Assembly (NCBI GenBank): GCA_037389465.1
Contig: JAZARR010000167.1
Span: forward strand, 1,364,001-1,428,000
DNA length: 64,000 nucleotides
From: Baylisascaris procyonis
Taxonomy: Eukaryota; Nematoda; Chromadorea; Rhabditida; Ascarididae
Direction of reading: 5' to 3'
Within the stretch, counting starts at the first letter, position 1; each line of letters opens with the position of its first letter. This document shows, piece by piece, positions 1 to 10,609 of the stretch. A program made the translations under genes and the position numbers. A model generated the notes under the pieces. That model worked only from the letters and a program-made list of their open reading frames with translations. It was not told the DNA's origin and searched no databases.

Positions 1-1
1 A

Positions 2-157
2 ATCAAGCGTAAAAGGAAATCATATCGCAGCAGGTATAAAAACTCTTTAGTCTTTATGAGCCGAGCCCACACACAGTCGAATGGATTGTTCGTTGGTTAT
101 GATGACGAAGAAAATGTGTTCTTTGATACTAATATAAGAGAGAGAGGGATCACATAG
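2..157 (+). CDS. Possible 3'-terminal exon running in from the left edge
   Basis: An open frame of 51 codons enters from the left edge and ends at a TAG at 155-157. The N-terminal part is basic (KRKRKSYRSRYK) and the end is acidic and polar (GYDDEENVFFDTNIRERGIT). No domain is recognisable. It could be the last exon of a gene lying mostly to the left. A splice donor directly after the stop (GTAACG) and another at about 170 (GTATGT) mean the exon end is not certain. The unbroken, non-repetitive composition is the only support; chance cannot be excluded. Confidence 0.25.
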   Translation: MKRKRKSYRSRYKNSLVFMSRAHTQSNGLFVGYDDEENVFFDTNIRERGIT

Positions 158-502
158 GTAACGTTGGTAGGTATGTATTTTAGATGTACCTCATTGTAGA
201 GTTCAGGTGTTGAACGTAGCGGTACAGGTATCATGATTGAAATGAAAGATCTTTCTTTTGCCTGAGTTGGTGCGGTGATGTATTAGTATAGGTTGCTGAT
301 GCTATTTTTTAAAAGTTGCTGCTTTGGATCTTGTCATCTTTGACAGATGAAGTATTCGAAAAGAATTGGAAGGTATCTTACAAATTGCATCAGTATGCAC
401 TGTACGAGAGAAACTTTTTAGAAAAACAATTTCATTTGCTGTATACATTAATCCAATATCAGTTCGTCTCCGTTGAGGCCGTGATTTATAAGAAAATTTC
501 AG

Positions 503-879
503 CGTTTACAAAGGATCATTTTGAAGCAAGCGTCATCAAAAACCGGTGTCTTCGAGGTTAACCATTTATCTAAGCGTCTAAAAGTATACACGAGGGCTTG
601 CATACCGGAGCCAACAAGTATTAGTAAGGATGCTTATGATGCTTTGATGACGAGATATGGCTTTGAAGGATCGGCATTACAATCTGTAGTAAGTGGGTGT
701 ATGTTTATGAATAAGCTTAACAACGTAATGCTAAATTTATAGATGAGCATTCGCCTTACGAGGGTGGTATGTAGGAGACGACCCATGCCAACGGTGATTG
801 ATTTCGCTGCCGAATCAAGATCCGTCAAGGCAAAAAGCGCGCCCCGACCAAGGGGTCGGTTACAGTGGTGGAAAGAACC
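503..879 (+). CDS. Two phase-matched exons of an unidentified gene (partial)
   Basis: Exon 503-688 (62 codons) follows an ATTTCAG acceptor and ends at a GTAAGT donor (689). A 54 nt intron (689-742) ends in TTTATAG. Exon 743-879 (45 codons plus 2 nt) ends at another GTAAGT (880). Both exons stay open in the same phase across the short intron, which is typical of nematode genes. The product reads RACIPEPTSISKDAYDALMT in the first exon and a basic, Pro/Arg-rich stretch RSVKAKSAPRPRGRLQWWKE in the second. I recognise no family. The second exon ends in phase 2, and the exon at 2032 begins in the matching phase, so they may belong to one gene, but the connection across 880-2031 is not resolved. Confidence 0.45.
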
Positions 880-2031
880 GTAAGTGCATTCATATTTGTT
901 TGTTTTCATATGAGATTGCTCGTCAAATCTGGTGACACGTTTAGGTGGTGTATTCAGAAGTTAGAATGCATTATTTAATGCATCGTAAATTGCATTGAAG
1001 AAGCGGACTTTGCTTAATCTCCGTCGGGGATAAATCTGGATTCATCGCAAACATCGTTGAACCAGGAGATTAGACCGTACAAGGTCGTTTGACTTCCGAG
1101 ATAAGGAGTAAGATCGTATGATGGGAGAAGAGGAGACACCGCCCTTGAGGAAGGCAGGAAGAGCAGCGTTTTGGCGGTATTTTTCGCCCGTTGGTTTTTC
1201 ATGTTATGCTAGTTGAACGAAGGGGAAATTATTTCTCTGCTTGGAATTTGTACAGATGACCGGATCAATTATGAAGGCATTATTCTGCTTAATCAACTTA
1301 CTTGAAAATTTGTGGAACAAGTTGGTTCTTGAGCCGGATATAAGATCGCTTGCCTTGGCAGCTCTTTTGACACACCTCTGCACATGTTTTGGTAGCCAAT
1401 CGGCGTTAAAATGAGAACCGACCAGATGCACAGTCGATGCTAATTTCTGTGGATGTTTAGTTTTTCCGAAGTTGCTAGGCCATCTTTAAAGTTTGTTTCG
1501 AAACTATGCTTATAGTGTCCATTGTGTCTGCGAAATTTTGTTGCTATTGCTTCAGTGGTTTCTGAACTTGAACAAAGTAAGGGACGGTCGTAGACATGGC
1601 ACTGGAATGAGCTTTGCAAATGCAACTTTGTAGGATCTTACGGAGGACCAATGTACCAAAGTTTTATAGAGGATTTGCATAAGTAACGGGCTTAATCATT
1701 TATAAGACTAATTGAATATGACAATATGCCTCGTTTTGATTAAATATGCAAATGAATTCTTTTAAAAGTTTGAGCTGATTGGTTCGCCTATGTCAATAGA
1801 AATTATGCACATGGAATTTATTAATTATTTTTAGGATTTATTGCGCCCCACATGTGCATCCGTTGCAACGCGGTGTTGATTTCACCTTTGAAGGTATGTC
1901 ATATCCATATCCATCTGTTTTTGTGACGTGGAAGCTTGTTATTTCAAGTTACCGAAACATTGAATAAATAAGATTTGAAAGTGTTTCATTTTTGAATTGT
2001 CTACTGGTAGCTTCAATTTGGTTTTTCTTAG
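880..2031 (+). other. Unresolved stretch with exon-like blocks in several frames
   Basis: This is probably intronic and exonic sequence of the gene to either side. Open, protein-like blocks occur on + at about 1223-1414 (contains LINLLENLWNKLVLEPDIR) and about 1150-1255, and on - at 1014-1202, 1204-1431 and 1440-1625. They overlap one another, phases do not connect cleanly to the exons at 743-879 or 2032-2150, and no family is recognisable. I do not call a gene model here. Confidence 0.3.
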
Positions 2032-3128
2032 AGAATGGTGGAGTGTTTTTCAAACGGCTTTTTTTCAAGTTTCTACATTTGCGTGGTGCTGCCTTGAGTG
2101 CGATACTCTCTCTATCGACTACAGAGCCAAAAGGCCTCGAAGCTATGCAGGTGAAATGTAGCGTCATTTGGAAATGTGCATTACAGTAATCTCTCTATAA
2201 CAGTATTACCTATAAGGCAATAAAATGTCTTATCTCGTTTTGCCGTATGTTATAAAACTTCGAGCTTAGTTGTTGATCTTTGTTTGTTAGAACGCTCAAG
2301 TATTACAACTCTACTTCAGTTGTTTCATTAAACAATTATAGGTCTTTCTTGTGCTTAAGGTTATTACTGTCTACTCTTATTCCTTGTCACAGAGAAATCC
2401 ACATACTAATGTTGGGATTAAATGGAAAAAATTGTTTTTTTTTCCAAATTCTCGTTGGCATGTTTCAATAATTTTTTTCTCTACTATTATATTGAGTAGC
2501 GAGTTCAGATGGTCGACCACTATTCGTAACATCAAAGAATGAACTCGAAAGGAAATTAAAACAAATCGAACTTGGAGTAAGTTATCAAATTACTTCGCTT
2601 TGGTGTTTATTTGCCTTTTTTTTAAGACCACCTCCTCGTGCTTTTAGTTTGAAACTCATATTTGAATTCTTGATTTTATTTGAGAGAAGGACATCGGAGG
2701 CAATTTTTGCAAATATTATCAGGTTGTTTTGCTAAGCTCAATGAGAAGAAATTTGAAGAATATTTTTTGCTTTCGTTGTATTGAGTATGGTTATCTTATT
2801 CAGAGACTAAGATGTGAAAAAGATGTTAATGGTGATATTGGCTTTATTGTGAATTTAGCGGAAATAGATGAATGAATATCTCATTTATAGGTAAAGATGA
2901 GGACTTCGCCTGTGTGGTAGTAAAGTCTTTTGCATATCTTTTACTCGGTATTTCGCGCAGCCAATTTTGGTATTGAAATTATATTTTTAGAAGAAAGTTG
3001 TGAAGTTGCTTGGGGAAGTAAACGAAGCGGAATTATTATACGCCAAAGAAGTGGATCGACGAGCGAACGAGAATGTCGAACTCGAAAATTTACGACCCAT
3101 AGCAAAGGGAGATAAAAGCATTCGCTAA
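2032..3128 (+). CDS. 3' end of an unidentified gene: three phase-matched exons with a coiled-coil C-terminus
   Basis: Exons are 2032-2150 (acceptor TTTTTCTTAG, donor CAG/GTGAAA), 2509-2576 (acceptor GAGTTCAG, donor GTAAGT) and 2991-3128 (acceptor ATATTTTTAG, stop TAA 3126-3128). Phases match at both junctions (1/1 and 0/0). The first exon gives a Trp/Phe-rich, partly hydrophobic segment (EWWSVFQTAFFQVSTFAWCC) with a CC-x2-C cluster, followed by basic residues (YRAKRPRSY). The next two give ELERKLKQIEL and KKVVKLLGEVNEAELLYAKE, which are heptad-like charged helices typical of a coiled coil. The protein ends in ...IAKGDKSIR. I do not recognise the family. The hydrophobic segment plus a coiled-coil tail would fit a membrane-anchored or scaffold protein, but that is inference. 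Upstream exons may include 503-879. Confidence 0.55.
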
Positions 3129-3552
3129 TTAAATTGTTTAATGCTTTCATAAAGGTATAATTTTGCTGTACACATTGTTCGATAAATTTGCATGTAAATG
3201 CTTCCTATTTGCATATAGGTGCTCCGTAATGTATTGTTTTTATTTAGTACCACTTTCTTAAGCTAGAGGTTGGAATTGGATCTGTCGACTCCACTGCATA
3301 GTTCCTATCGGTTGTACTCTAGCTGTACTATCGCTGGAGTCGATGTTCTATTAACAGTCGGATTCCGAATTGAGGTATGGAAATAGCGAAGATATTTTCT
3401 TTCACCAGGTAAATAGATCGCTGCCTATAAGCGTTATTGCTGCAGCACTTCTTTACCAGCTTTCTAACATTTAATGGTCTCAAATTCCTTCGCAAATTTG
3501 TTTGCTTATCGTGACTACAAGGGGGGGAGGAGGGAGGGGTGAGTAAAGCTGT
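3129..3552. other. Gene-free spacer before the array
   Basis: About 420 bp lies between the TAA of the preceding gene and the left edge of the inverted repeat unit. It is the likely 3' UTR and flank of that gene and includes a purine-rich G run (3520-3540). I see no coding feature; an open - strand frame over 3328-3567 has no supporting splice or domain signal. Confidence 0.6.
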
Positions 3553-3559
3553 GCTGCCT

Positions 3560-4790
3560 AATAGCAACGATGGAATATTTTTATTAAATTACGTAAAAAT
3601 GATTTGATTCTCGGATTGGTCGACAATTCTGTCGCTTTGTCGTTTAATTTCTCTTCTAAGATGAATGAGAAAATTGTTTTTTTATCTTAGCGCAAAATTT
3701 GAAACTAAAAAGTAGCAAGCATATTCTTTCGAATCAATGAAGCAAATTTCTCATTGTGGATGAGAATTTTAACAGATTTTATGGACTCAAATGATCTCAA
3801 TTCTTGTCACCAATTTCCCGAAAAATCGGAACTTTGTGATATTCAAAAAAGGCTGAAATTTTACATGTTGTAAAGTGGTTGCATTCCTATTATGATACTG
3901 ATAATGGAGCGAATATGAAGTTGCAGATAACATGCTTATGAAGGAAACAGAAAGTGGGTTATATAAAATTTGATTGCTAAAGGTTGCTGCGATTGAAATG
4001 TTTGAGGCTTATAAGAACATATTAGTGCTTGACGCGCGCTTTTGAATATTTAAAAAAACGTTTCCCGAGTGCCTTGTTTTTGGTTGCCAGAACTGTATAG
4101 CGGTGAAATTTTTTCGGCGGTGATGCTTCCTGATTTTCTTCCGCTTGCCACATCATTACAGGACCAGATGCGTTGAACTTATTCGTTTCAAGATGCAATA
4201 TGCCTTCACATTAAGCGGCGAATTTGCAAACTGCGATGTCAGTCTGGATTGAAATTTAGTATCAAGCAGACCGGTGAAGCAATAAAATAAAATCACTCAA
4301 CAGTAGAACACTGTGATATTTATTTCAGATGAGGAACAATTTTGAATGTTGAATCTAAAAAATCTTTTTGAAGAAATAGATCTTTTTGAAGAACAGTTTT
4401 GAAAAGATGAATCGGAAAAAAAATTTTGAAGAGTTGAATCGGGAATAGAGCGCATTTGTTTGTAGGAGCCAGCCGCTGAAGATGGATTTACCATTTGACA
4501 GGAATTCCTCCAGTTGGTGTCTCATTTTGTTGCCAGCCTAAACATTGAGCCCAACAATATGCTTTAAAACTTCTAATATATCCCTAGTTATTAATAAATC
4601 GTCTAATCACTTATAAAGTGATTAGAGTTTGAGACGTTTAGAACCGATAGTTGTATGGAGCGGATTTGGTGAGGAGTTTGCATGTTTGTTTAGAAAATGA
4701 GCACAATTATTATAAGCACCAAAGTAGTCGACAAGCTGAAATAGTTCTAATCTGAAAATTCAAATTACCACATCCTATTGTTATTTTTCA
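3560..4790. other. Unit interior upstream of the BEL/Pao segment, no gene seen
   Basis: About 1.2 kb of AT-rich sequence in each full unit. A perfect 23 bp palindrome CTAATCACTT-ATA-AAGTGATTAG occurs at 4603-4625, and a short internal repeat of TCTTTTTGAAGAA-like runs near 4360-4400. I see no coding feature. Confidence 0.5.
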
Positions 4791-5114
4791 AACTTACTCC
4801 ACCTTACCAGCTCATCAGCTTGCTTGCACGATCCTTGATATTTCCTATGGTTTTGTAGATCAGTAAGTTCCCTTTAGTAGTTTATATGCGCAATAGCTAA
4901 CATTTGTATTTCAATCATAACAAAAAAAAAACAGCCACTGTAAGCCGTTCAGATTATTCATAAAGTTCGATGAATATATTGCGGATTTTTGTATAAGAAA
5001 GCAAATTACTTATGTTGCACACAGTTGGCGAAATTACATTAGAATTGAACCAATCAAACTCTTTTTCATTAAAATCTTCCAACTATCTTCTCTATTCTAA
5101 GAACTCGTGCGATA
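4791..5114 (+). repeat. Dispersed repeat segment next to the BEL/Pao fragment (inverted copy)
   Basis: A segment of ~324 bp beginning AACTTACTCC is also found, diverged, at 45775-46108 inside an intron of the SLC6 gene. It lies directly upstream of the pol fragment in element orientation, so it may be LTR or leader sequence of the same element, but I see no clear TG...CA ends. Counterparts in the direct copies end at about 17665, 25321 and 32993 (- orientation). Confidence 0.55.
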
Positions 5115-5232
5115 AAGCCGCAGACAGACCTCTTATCTCGTACATATCTCATCAGGCAGTCCTAATCACCAAAAATCCACTACTAAATTGCGGACGGTTT
5201 TTGGTGCGAGTGCTAAAGATACGAGAGGTAAC

Positions 5233-5256
5233 CCCTGAACAGTGAACTGTTCAGGG
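5233..5256. other. 24 bp hairpin in the BEL/Pao region
   Basis: The arms CCCTGAACAGT and ACTGTTCAGGG are perfectly complementary around a 2 nt centre. The hairpin is present in each full unit copy just upstream of the RT-like frame. Function unknown. Confidence 0.6.
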
Positions 5257-5321
5257 TCCCGGTGATGCCAAATGGTTTAGCAGCTATCTTGTGAAGGTTC
5301 CGAACTGCTGAATGCGTCCTT

Positions 5322-6535
5322 CTGGCCGATGTAGAAAAAGAGTTCCCGCAAATGGAGCTGAATGTAAAGGATCGCGAAGGCTTTTGTAGGTAAAAGAGGA
5401 TGGTCCGATTGAAGAAAATAACATCGAAGTGTATCGACTTTGCAGAGTAGCATTTGGAACGATTTCTAGTCCGGTCCTACTTGCTGCAACTTTGACGAAA
5501 CACTTGACCGAAAGTGGATCTTTTGAGAAATCTGTGAGTAGGCAAAATGTCATGTTGCAAGCAGAAGACTCGGAGACAGCAGTACGACTATGTCATAAAG
5601 GAAAAACAATTTTTGCAGATAACGGAATGAACGTGAGGTCATTTGTGTCCAATAACGCAGAAGTGAATGATGCTGTTCCTCCAAAAGATCGAGAAGAACT
5701 AAAAGAGACGAAGCAAGCTCTTAAGAATAATTGGCTGTTGAAGGAGAATAAACCAATATTAGGTGTAAACGACGAAAATGGTGCCGACAAAACCAAGCGG
5801 GAACTATTGAGCTTTGTGGCCTCTCACTTTGATCCTTTCGGATTACTGGCTCCGGTATTTGTCCCAGTGAAAGCATTCCTTCAACAATTATGGAAAAAGA
5901 AAAAGAAATGGGATAACTCATTGTAAGCAGAAGAGAAGTAACTAAGGGAAAGATTGGAGAAAAGCTGCAGCGATATGATAAAGGATATTCCTCGTCAGAT
6001 ATTCTTCCGCAGTACAAAGGAAAGATAACTTCGTTTTTTTGCCAATGTATCAACACAGCCTTCCGTCGCAGCGGTATACAGCTGTGAAGTCGTAAGTGGA
6101 GCGGTATTAACGAATTCAGTTATAAAACACGTCCACAGCCCGTGGAAGGAGCTTCTGTTTCAAGACTCGAACTGTTAGCCACCTTCATTGGAGTACGATT
6201 ATTGCAGTTTCTAAAGAAACAACTTTCAATGGAGGAATAGAGAGCCATTACTGGAGCGATAGTAAATGTGTGTTGCACTGGGTACGTTCAGATAAACAAG
6301 TGAATACGAGATTCATCGGAAACCGTTTAAAGCGAATGCGTAGTAAGGCGCAATTGTGGACGTACGTTCCATCGGATCAAAACTCAAGCCATATTATCGC
6401 AAAGGGCGTCGCTTCTGCTAAGCTTAAGGAAAATTCCTTATGGTGGCATGGGCCATCGTGGTTTAGGCAATCCGACGCAAATTGGCCGAAATGGGAGTTT
6501 TCGAATCCGCAACAGTGTATAATTGAAGCTTCGAA
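5322..6535 (+). mobile_element. Decayed BEL/Pao pol fragment (RT to RNase H), inverted copy
   Basis: Conserved BEL/Pao stretches appear in order. At 5322-5390 is the RT block ADVEKEFPQMELNVKDRE. At 5429-5926 follow YRLCRVAFGTISSPVLLAAT, a mid-region and the block FDPFGLLAPVFVPVKAFLQQ with a following Trp. Around 6165-6235 is an RNase H-like RLELLATFIGVRLLQF in another frame, and at 6255-6535 WSDSKC...LHWV, YVPSDQNSSHI and SLWWHGPSWF. The frame is broken by shifts and stops, and the YVDD-like catalytic motif of the RT is not preserved (the corresponding place reads SVSRQNVML). The integrase and gag parts are missing. It is a dead, truncated fragment carried within the repeat unit, not an autonomous element. 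Confidence 0.88.
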
Positions 6536-6797
6536 AGGAAGAAAAAATGAAAAAAAAAACTTATTTCCCACGCCTTTAGGATATTCTTGTTGCCCAAATT
6601 ATTGACTGTTCAGCCAAGTATGCAATCGGATACTATTTCCCCGCTTTTCGCTCACAATTCTTGCTCATTGTATCGTTCACATCATTTTTATGGTTCATTA
6701 CCGGTAGACGCATTTTCGCAATCGTTGGTTGATTCCTCATATTTTTCGTATGGACCATTCATTGGTTCCTAACATTCAAAATACCTTTTTTGTGTAG

Positions 6798-7140
6798 ATC
6801 GAACCGGACGTGCAGGTCATCGTGGACGTGCAATAACCTACTTTACAGAGAGGGATATGGATGTAATCAGACCAATCGCTACCGTAACCACTCAAGCGGA
6901 ATTTCCGGTGCCCTAATATACACTGAGAATGCGGAAGCTGGCTAGGTGAGTGATTTTCGGTGCAGAATTGTTTTATACAGTTCAATATTCTGTTAATTAT
7001 TAATGACAATTTTCCACCGCATGCGTTGCAAACTTCTGCACAATATGAGCCGAAGTGGCTGTATATTTTGATTTTCGGCTAGGCTCATCTTTATTTCCAG
7101 TTCCAGCTTTGTAATGCTTAAAAAATCGGCCCTTTGAAAA
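6798..7140 (+). pseudogene. DDX52-like: DDX52/ROK1-like DEAD-box RNA helicase pseudogene fragment (inverted copy)
   Basis: Exon 6798-6945 (acceptor TTTTTGTGTAG, donor GCTAG/GTGAGT) encodes RTGRAGHRGRAITYFTERD, the helicase motif VI region (Q/HRxGRxGR...G.AITF), followed by a DDX52-type tail, VIRPIATV...FPVP-stop-YTLRMRKLA. The stop is a TAA (6914-6916) where the family has Glu (PVPEY). The next exon starts after TTTCCAG (7100) or TTCCAG (7106) and encodes FVMLKKSAL-stop-KSI, matching the KK...(K/R)xSI tail of DDX52; the stop is TGA 7135-7137. Phases agree across the intron. DDX52/Rok1 acts in 18S rRNA maturation. Introns are kept, so this is a segmental gene copy, not a retrocopy. The rest of the helicase core is absent. 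Confidence 0.75.
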
Positions 7141-7236
7141 TCTATCGGTGTTTGCGTTCAGCAGATGTAATTCTTCTTAGGAGAGAATTTATTTGTGGAT
7201 ATGAAGTGAGGCTAGGTAACATAAGTAGAACATTCA

Positions 7237-7527
7237 TTAGGAATATGAACACCTGTAAGGCACAATTCATCAACATAAAAGTGTGGAGGGGGGGGGGCAG
7301 GCCTATGGTGTAGATCTTTTCTTTGTTTTAGCTAGCTGACTTACATTTTTTCTTTCAGTTTCTTAGGCCATATTTTGTTATCAGTGCGATTGTTTCCCTT
7401 TAAAAGATGGTCTTCAATGGATTTTTTGATGAGTTTGATATCGGCTTCGAATAATTTTATGGACGTTTCGACAGGTTGGAACAAAATACGAAAGTGCAAC
7501 GCGCGAAAAATATTAACATAGCGAATA
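7237..7527 (-). CDS. Gene B, last two exons (inverted copy)
   Basis: Mirror of 14943-15234; see copy 1 for the exon description. Exons are about 7345-7527 and a short terminal exon ending with a stop at 7237-7239. It is oriented opposite to the DDX52-like fragment just to its left. Confidence 0.5.
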
Positions 7528-7686
7528 CTGAAACAGTTCTTCTTGGCTATATTCGATGGTTTTAAACGAATTGTTTGTTGAAATGCGATAGGATATTTGT
7601 TTTATTATTGTGGAATATTTTTTCAAGAAAAGGGACTGAAAAGGACTTGGGCGGCATCCACCAAAGCGGAAGAATATCGGTGTGGT

Positions 7687-7959
7687 TAAAAAAAGGTTTG
7701 TGAACCACGAACCAGTCGATCGGACAGGTAGCGAAAATACGCCGATTTCTGAACGAAAGAAGAAGAAGAGCCTCCTTTTTGCGGAAAGAGTGATGGAAAA
7801 CGATTGAAAAAGAAGAGGAAGGAGGGCAAAAACTTGAAGCAAACGAGTAAAAGTAAAAATTTTGAAGAAATTGAAAGTGGGATTGAGCTGGGCAAATGCG
7901 TCTTTAGGGAAGGTTCCAAAATTGGCGACATTGATTGCTGTGGTAGAGTAAGGGATTAG
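7687..7959 (+). other. Lysine-rich open stretches within the unit (inverted copy shown)
   Basis: Two adjoining frames on the strand of the DDX52-like fragment are protein-like. One reads KKRFVNHEPVDRTGSENTPI then ERKKKKSLLF; the other, one frame over, reads KRLKKKRKEGKNLKQTSKSK and ends ...GDIDCCGRVRD at a TAG (7957-7959). They could be a frameshifted lysine-rich nuclear protein tail, possibly from the helicase copy. The opposite strand is also open here (7513-7968), and gene B may use that strand. Mirror positions in the direct copies are near 14510-14785, 22165-22440, 29820-30095 and 37490-37765. Confidence 0.25.
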
Positions 7960-7969
7960 ATGGTTCACG

Positions 7970-9560
7970 GCTAAATGACATGTAAAAGATCATATCAACA
8001 AATTCTAGAGCAGTTATGAATATTGCTTATTTATGTGTATTACATGGAGCGTTGCACTATTTTATGGATAATACTGATATATTAATTTCGGCCAAATAAA
8101 AACGTACCATTTCTTCGAGCTCATAGCGGGAATGAAAGAGAGACATTTTTTTTTCAATTTGAGGTTAGTTGGATGTCTCCTTCGATGAAATGCAGCGTAA
8201 TAGGAGGGGCATAAAATTTGGATGGGATAATTTATAAAAAGATTTCTATCTTTTGCGATATCTCAAAAATATAATGTTGACTGTTTAATTGAAGTGCTTT
8301 ATAGCATTTCATGTGAAATTTAGATTCTTTTGAGTGTGAAATATGCTGTTGCGATGTAATTATACGAAAAAATGTAGGCAGAGGTAAAACGGTAATTAAT
8401 GCTTATGAACTTTCATGAACATAGGAAGGTAATTGCAGCATTTATGAAGTATCTCTTTCCTTGGGAATTCTAAAGAGTTATTTTTTACTTGAAAGAACGT
8501 ATTATGGCTTGAAAGGAGTAAGCTTGCGAGGTCGAAAATGGACAGGAGGTGGTTTTTTTATGCAGATTTTATTTATGAAGGGAATATTTAGTTATGAAGC
8601 GTTATTATGTGATCGCAAATACTCGTTATGTTGTAATGTATCGATTACATTGGCGTACAGCTAGCTAGAATCATGACGGTCTAATTGTAGATATTTCCTA
8701 GCAATAAGTATCGATGGTCTCTAGGCATGGAGCGGAGAATAGAGAATGAAGCACTTTAGCAAAGTATGGAAGAGAAATATGGAAAACTGATACTGGATTA
8801 ATTCAAAGTTTATATACATCTATCCCATCGTTTTCAAATGGTAATCATTATTTTTGGGGGATGACATCCCAAGAATATTGTTCATAGGATCGCGACATTT
8901 TAGCAATTTTGAATATCAACCATTGTATAGCACAAACGAAGTAAAAGTAAAACTTGTAGTCAGAGCATTGATGCCTGAGGATAGATCTTTTTACGGCTTT
9001 CAGCGGTTGTTATGTTTGGTGTTCTTGCCTGTTCCGAACATTGAACTTTGTGTGTTGCTACGATATCTTATGTTGTTTTTATTTGTTGTTGAGAGGGATT
9101 TGTTGTTGAACTTGAGAATTGTTTTTCTTGGTCATGAGAAATAAAAGATAAAACGGTGCTTTATATTGTTTGGTCAATCTGATTATCTGTTGATTAAGGG
9201 ATGAGTGAAGTTCTCTAAGAGGTCAAGGTTCATTCCAATTCTATTTGAGGAGATAAGGGTCTAATTTCATGAATTGATTTATTTAAAAAATCCAAAATGT
9301 CGGTCGTTCTCTCCCATATGTAAGGTTGAAGTTATGAAGGCTATAAAGTTGACGCAGATGAAACGAGATAAAACAAGGTTTTGTATCATCATTTAGAAAT
9401 GCGTCAGAGCAACGCAAACAATTGACCAATTAACGTTTCATATTCTGCAGGAAAAAGCAGTGTGATGTGCTTTGTAGACGCCTTTGAAATGAAGGTGGTT
9501 CAGGTAGGTTAAATCTGTGTGCAACTTCCATGGAATGAAAGGTCCTTTGATTATGTTATG
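7970..9560. other. Unit interior without a supported gene
   Basis: Between gene B/lysine-rich stretch and gene C the unit holds about 1.6 kb of AT-rich sequence with only short frames that lack splice or domain support (for example 8461-8664 and 8854-9144 on +). The same applies to its mirror images at about 12910-14320, 20565-21980, 28220-29630 and 35890-37310. Confidence 0.5.
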
Positions 9561-9572
9561 CCAAGACCTCTT

Positions 9573-10609
9573 TCAAGTATAGTGAAGAAAAAAACTGTTA
9601 GGATCGAATGATGTGGATCCGAATGCATGAATCCTATGTAGAAAACGTCTGATCCGATGCCTTTCTTCGATGTGGTCGATCTTGTTTTGTGATTTTCGTC
9701 GATCACGTTTTCCATTCGTTGATGGTTTTCACTTGAGCCTTTTAATGGGCATCGTTTCCAGACCACACACGTCGAGCGTTCGTTTATAAAGTTCTTCTAA
9801 GGAAAGCCGTTTGATATTAGAATAATTTAAATACACCTGAAGTAGATATTCGCTGATCAACGTGATCGCTATCATTGGAAGTCGTAAGTTGACGCTTGTT
9901 TGACGCCACTGCTTTCCTGAAACATGAGATTATTGCAGTTAATCGTCATTAATCTCTAAATGGAATCTGCCTTCTGAATATACTCTACTATTGCCAATGC
10001 GAAATAAGAAAAAAATTTTCCTGAATCATAAATAGGTCTCTGTTCAATTATATCGCATTAATATTTTATAAGAAATCGAAGAGAAGCATTAGGATTGTAT
10101 TGTACAGTCGATTGCAATTGAGACCGTTTATAAGGCATTTTTTCATTCAACGCAATAACGGACTTATTTGTTTTCACAGTTTGGATGATTCGAATTCACA
10201 ACTAAGGAATTTCTAACTATTGGAAAAGGAAAACGCACAGTTTTATTTCATCGAAATGGAGAGGACTGGGAGCTCAACCCCCTCGACCCCTTCTTTTCTT
10301 TCCCCCCCCTTATGAATTACTATGTCCAAAAGTAGCTGCTGGAAATAATATCAACATTTAATTTACAATTTTTCGACAATTGCTAAGAACAATACTCTAC
10401 CTTTTAGTTGATTTCCAGTTGGCGATACAATGGAGAAAAATATTGAATGATTCAAGTGAAAGTAAAAGTAATTGATAGAACCACTAAAGAACTCGGAAAA
10501 TTTCTTTCGAATCGATCCGTAAAATTCTTTATCATTCGCAATATCCACATTAAAGTTTAATGATATGATAAAGCAGAGAAAGTCGACCTTCTCAGCAATA
10601 TTTATGCGG
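9573..10609 (-). pseudogene. Gene C, two exons (inverted copy), in-frame TGA
   Basis: Mirror of 11859-12896; see copy 1. Exons are about 10401-10609 and 9573-9916 on the - strand, with the same in-frame TGA. Confidence 0.5.

Noticed and set aside
316..561. Open frame of 81 codons on +
   Set aside because: Starts with a non-ATG codon, and the better-supported exon 503-688 uses another frame with an ATTTCAG acceptor and GTAAGT donor.
5322..6535. Active retrotransposon
   Set aside because: Frameshifts, stops, missing catalytic motif, and no gag, integrase or paired LTRs.
7513..7968. 151-codon open frame repeated in all copies (also 14502-14957 and others)
   Set aside because: Phe/Ser/Leu-rich reverse complement of a Lys-rich stretch, begins with GTG, has no domain, and overlaps the competing strand; its identity across copies only reflects recent amplification.
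8854..9144. 96-codon open frame repeated in each unit
   Set aside because: No ATG-context, splice or motif support; hydrophobic low-complexity end; preserved only because the units are recent copies.
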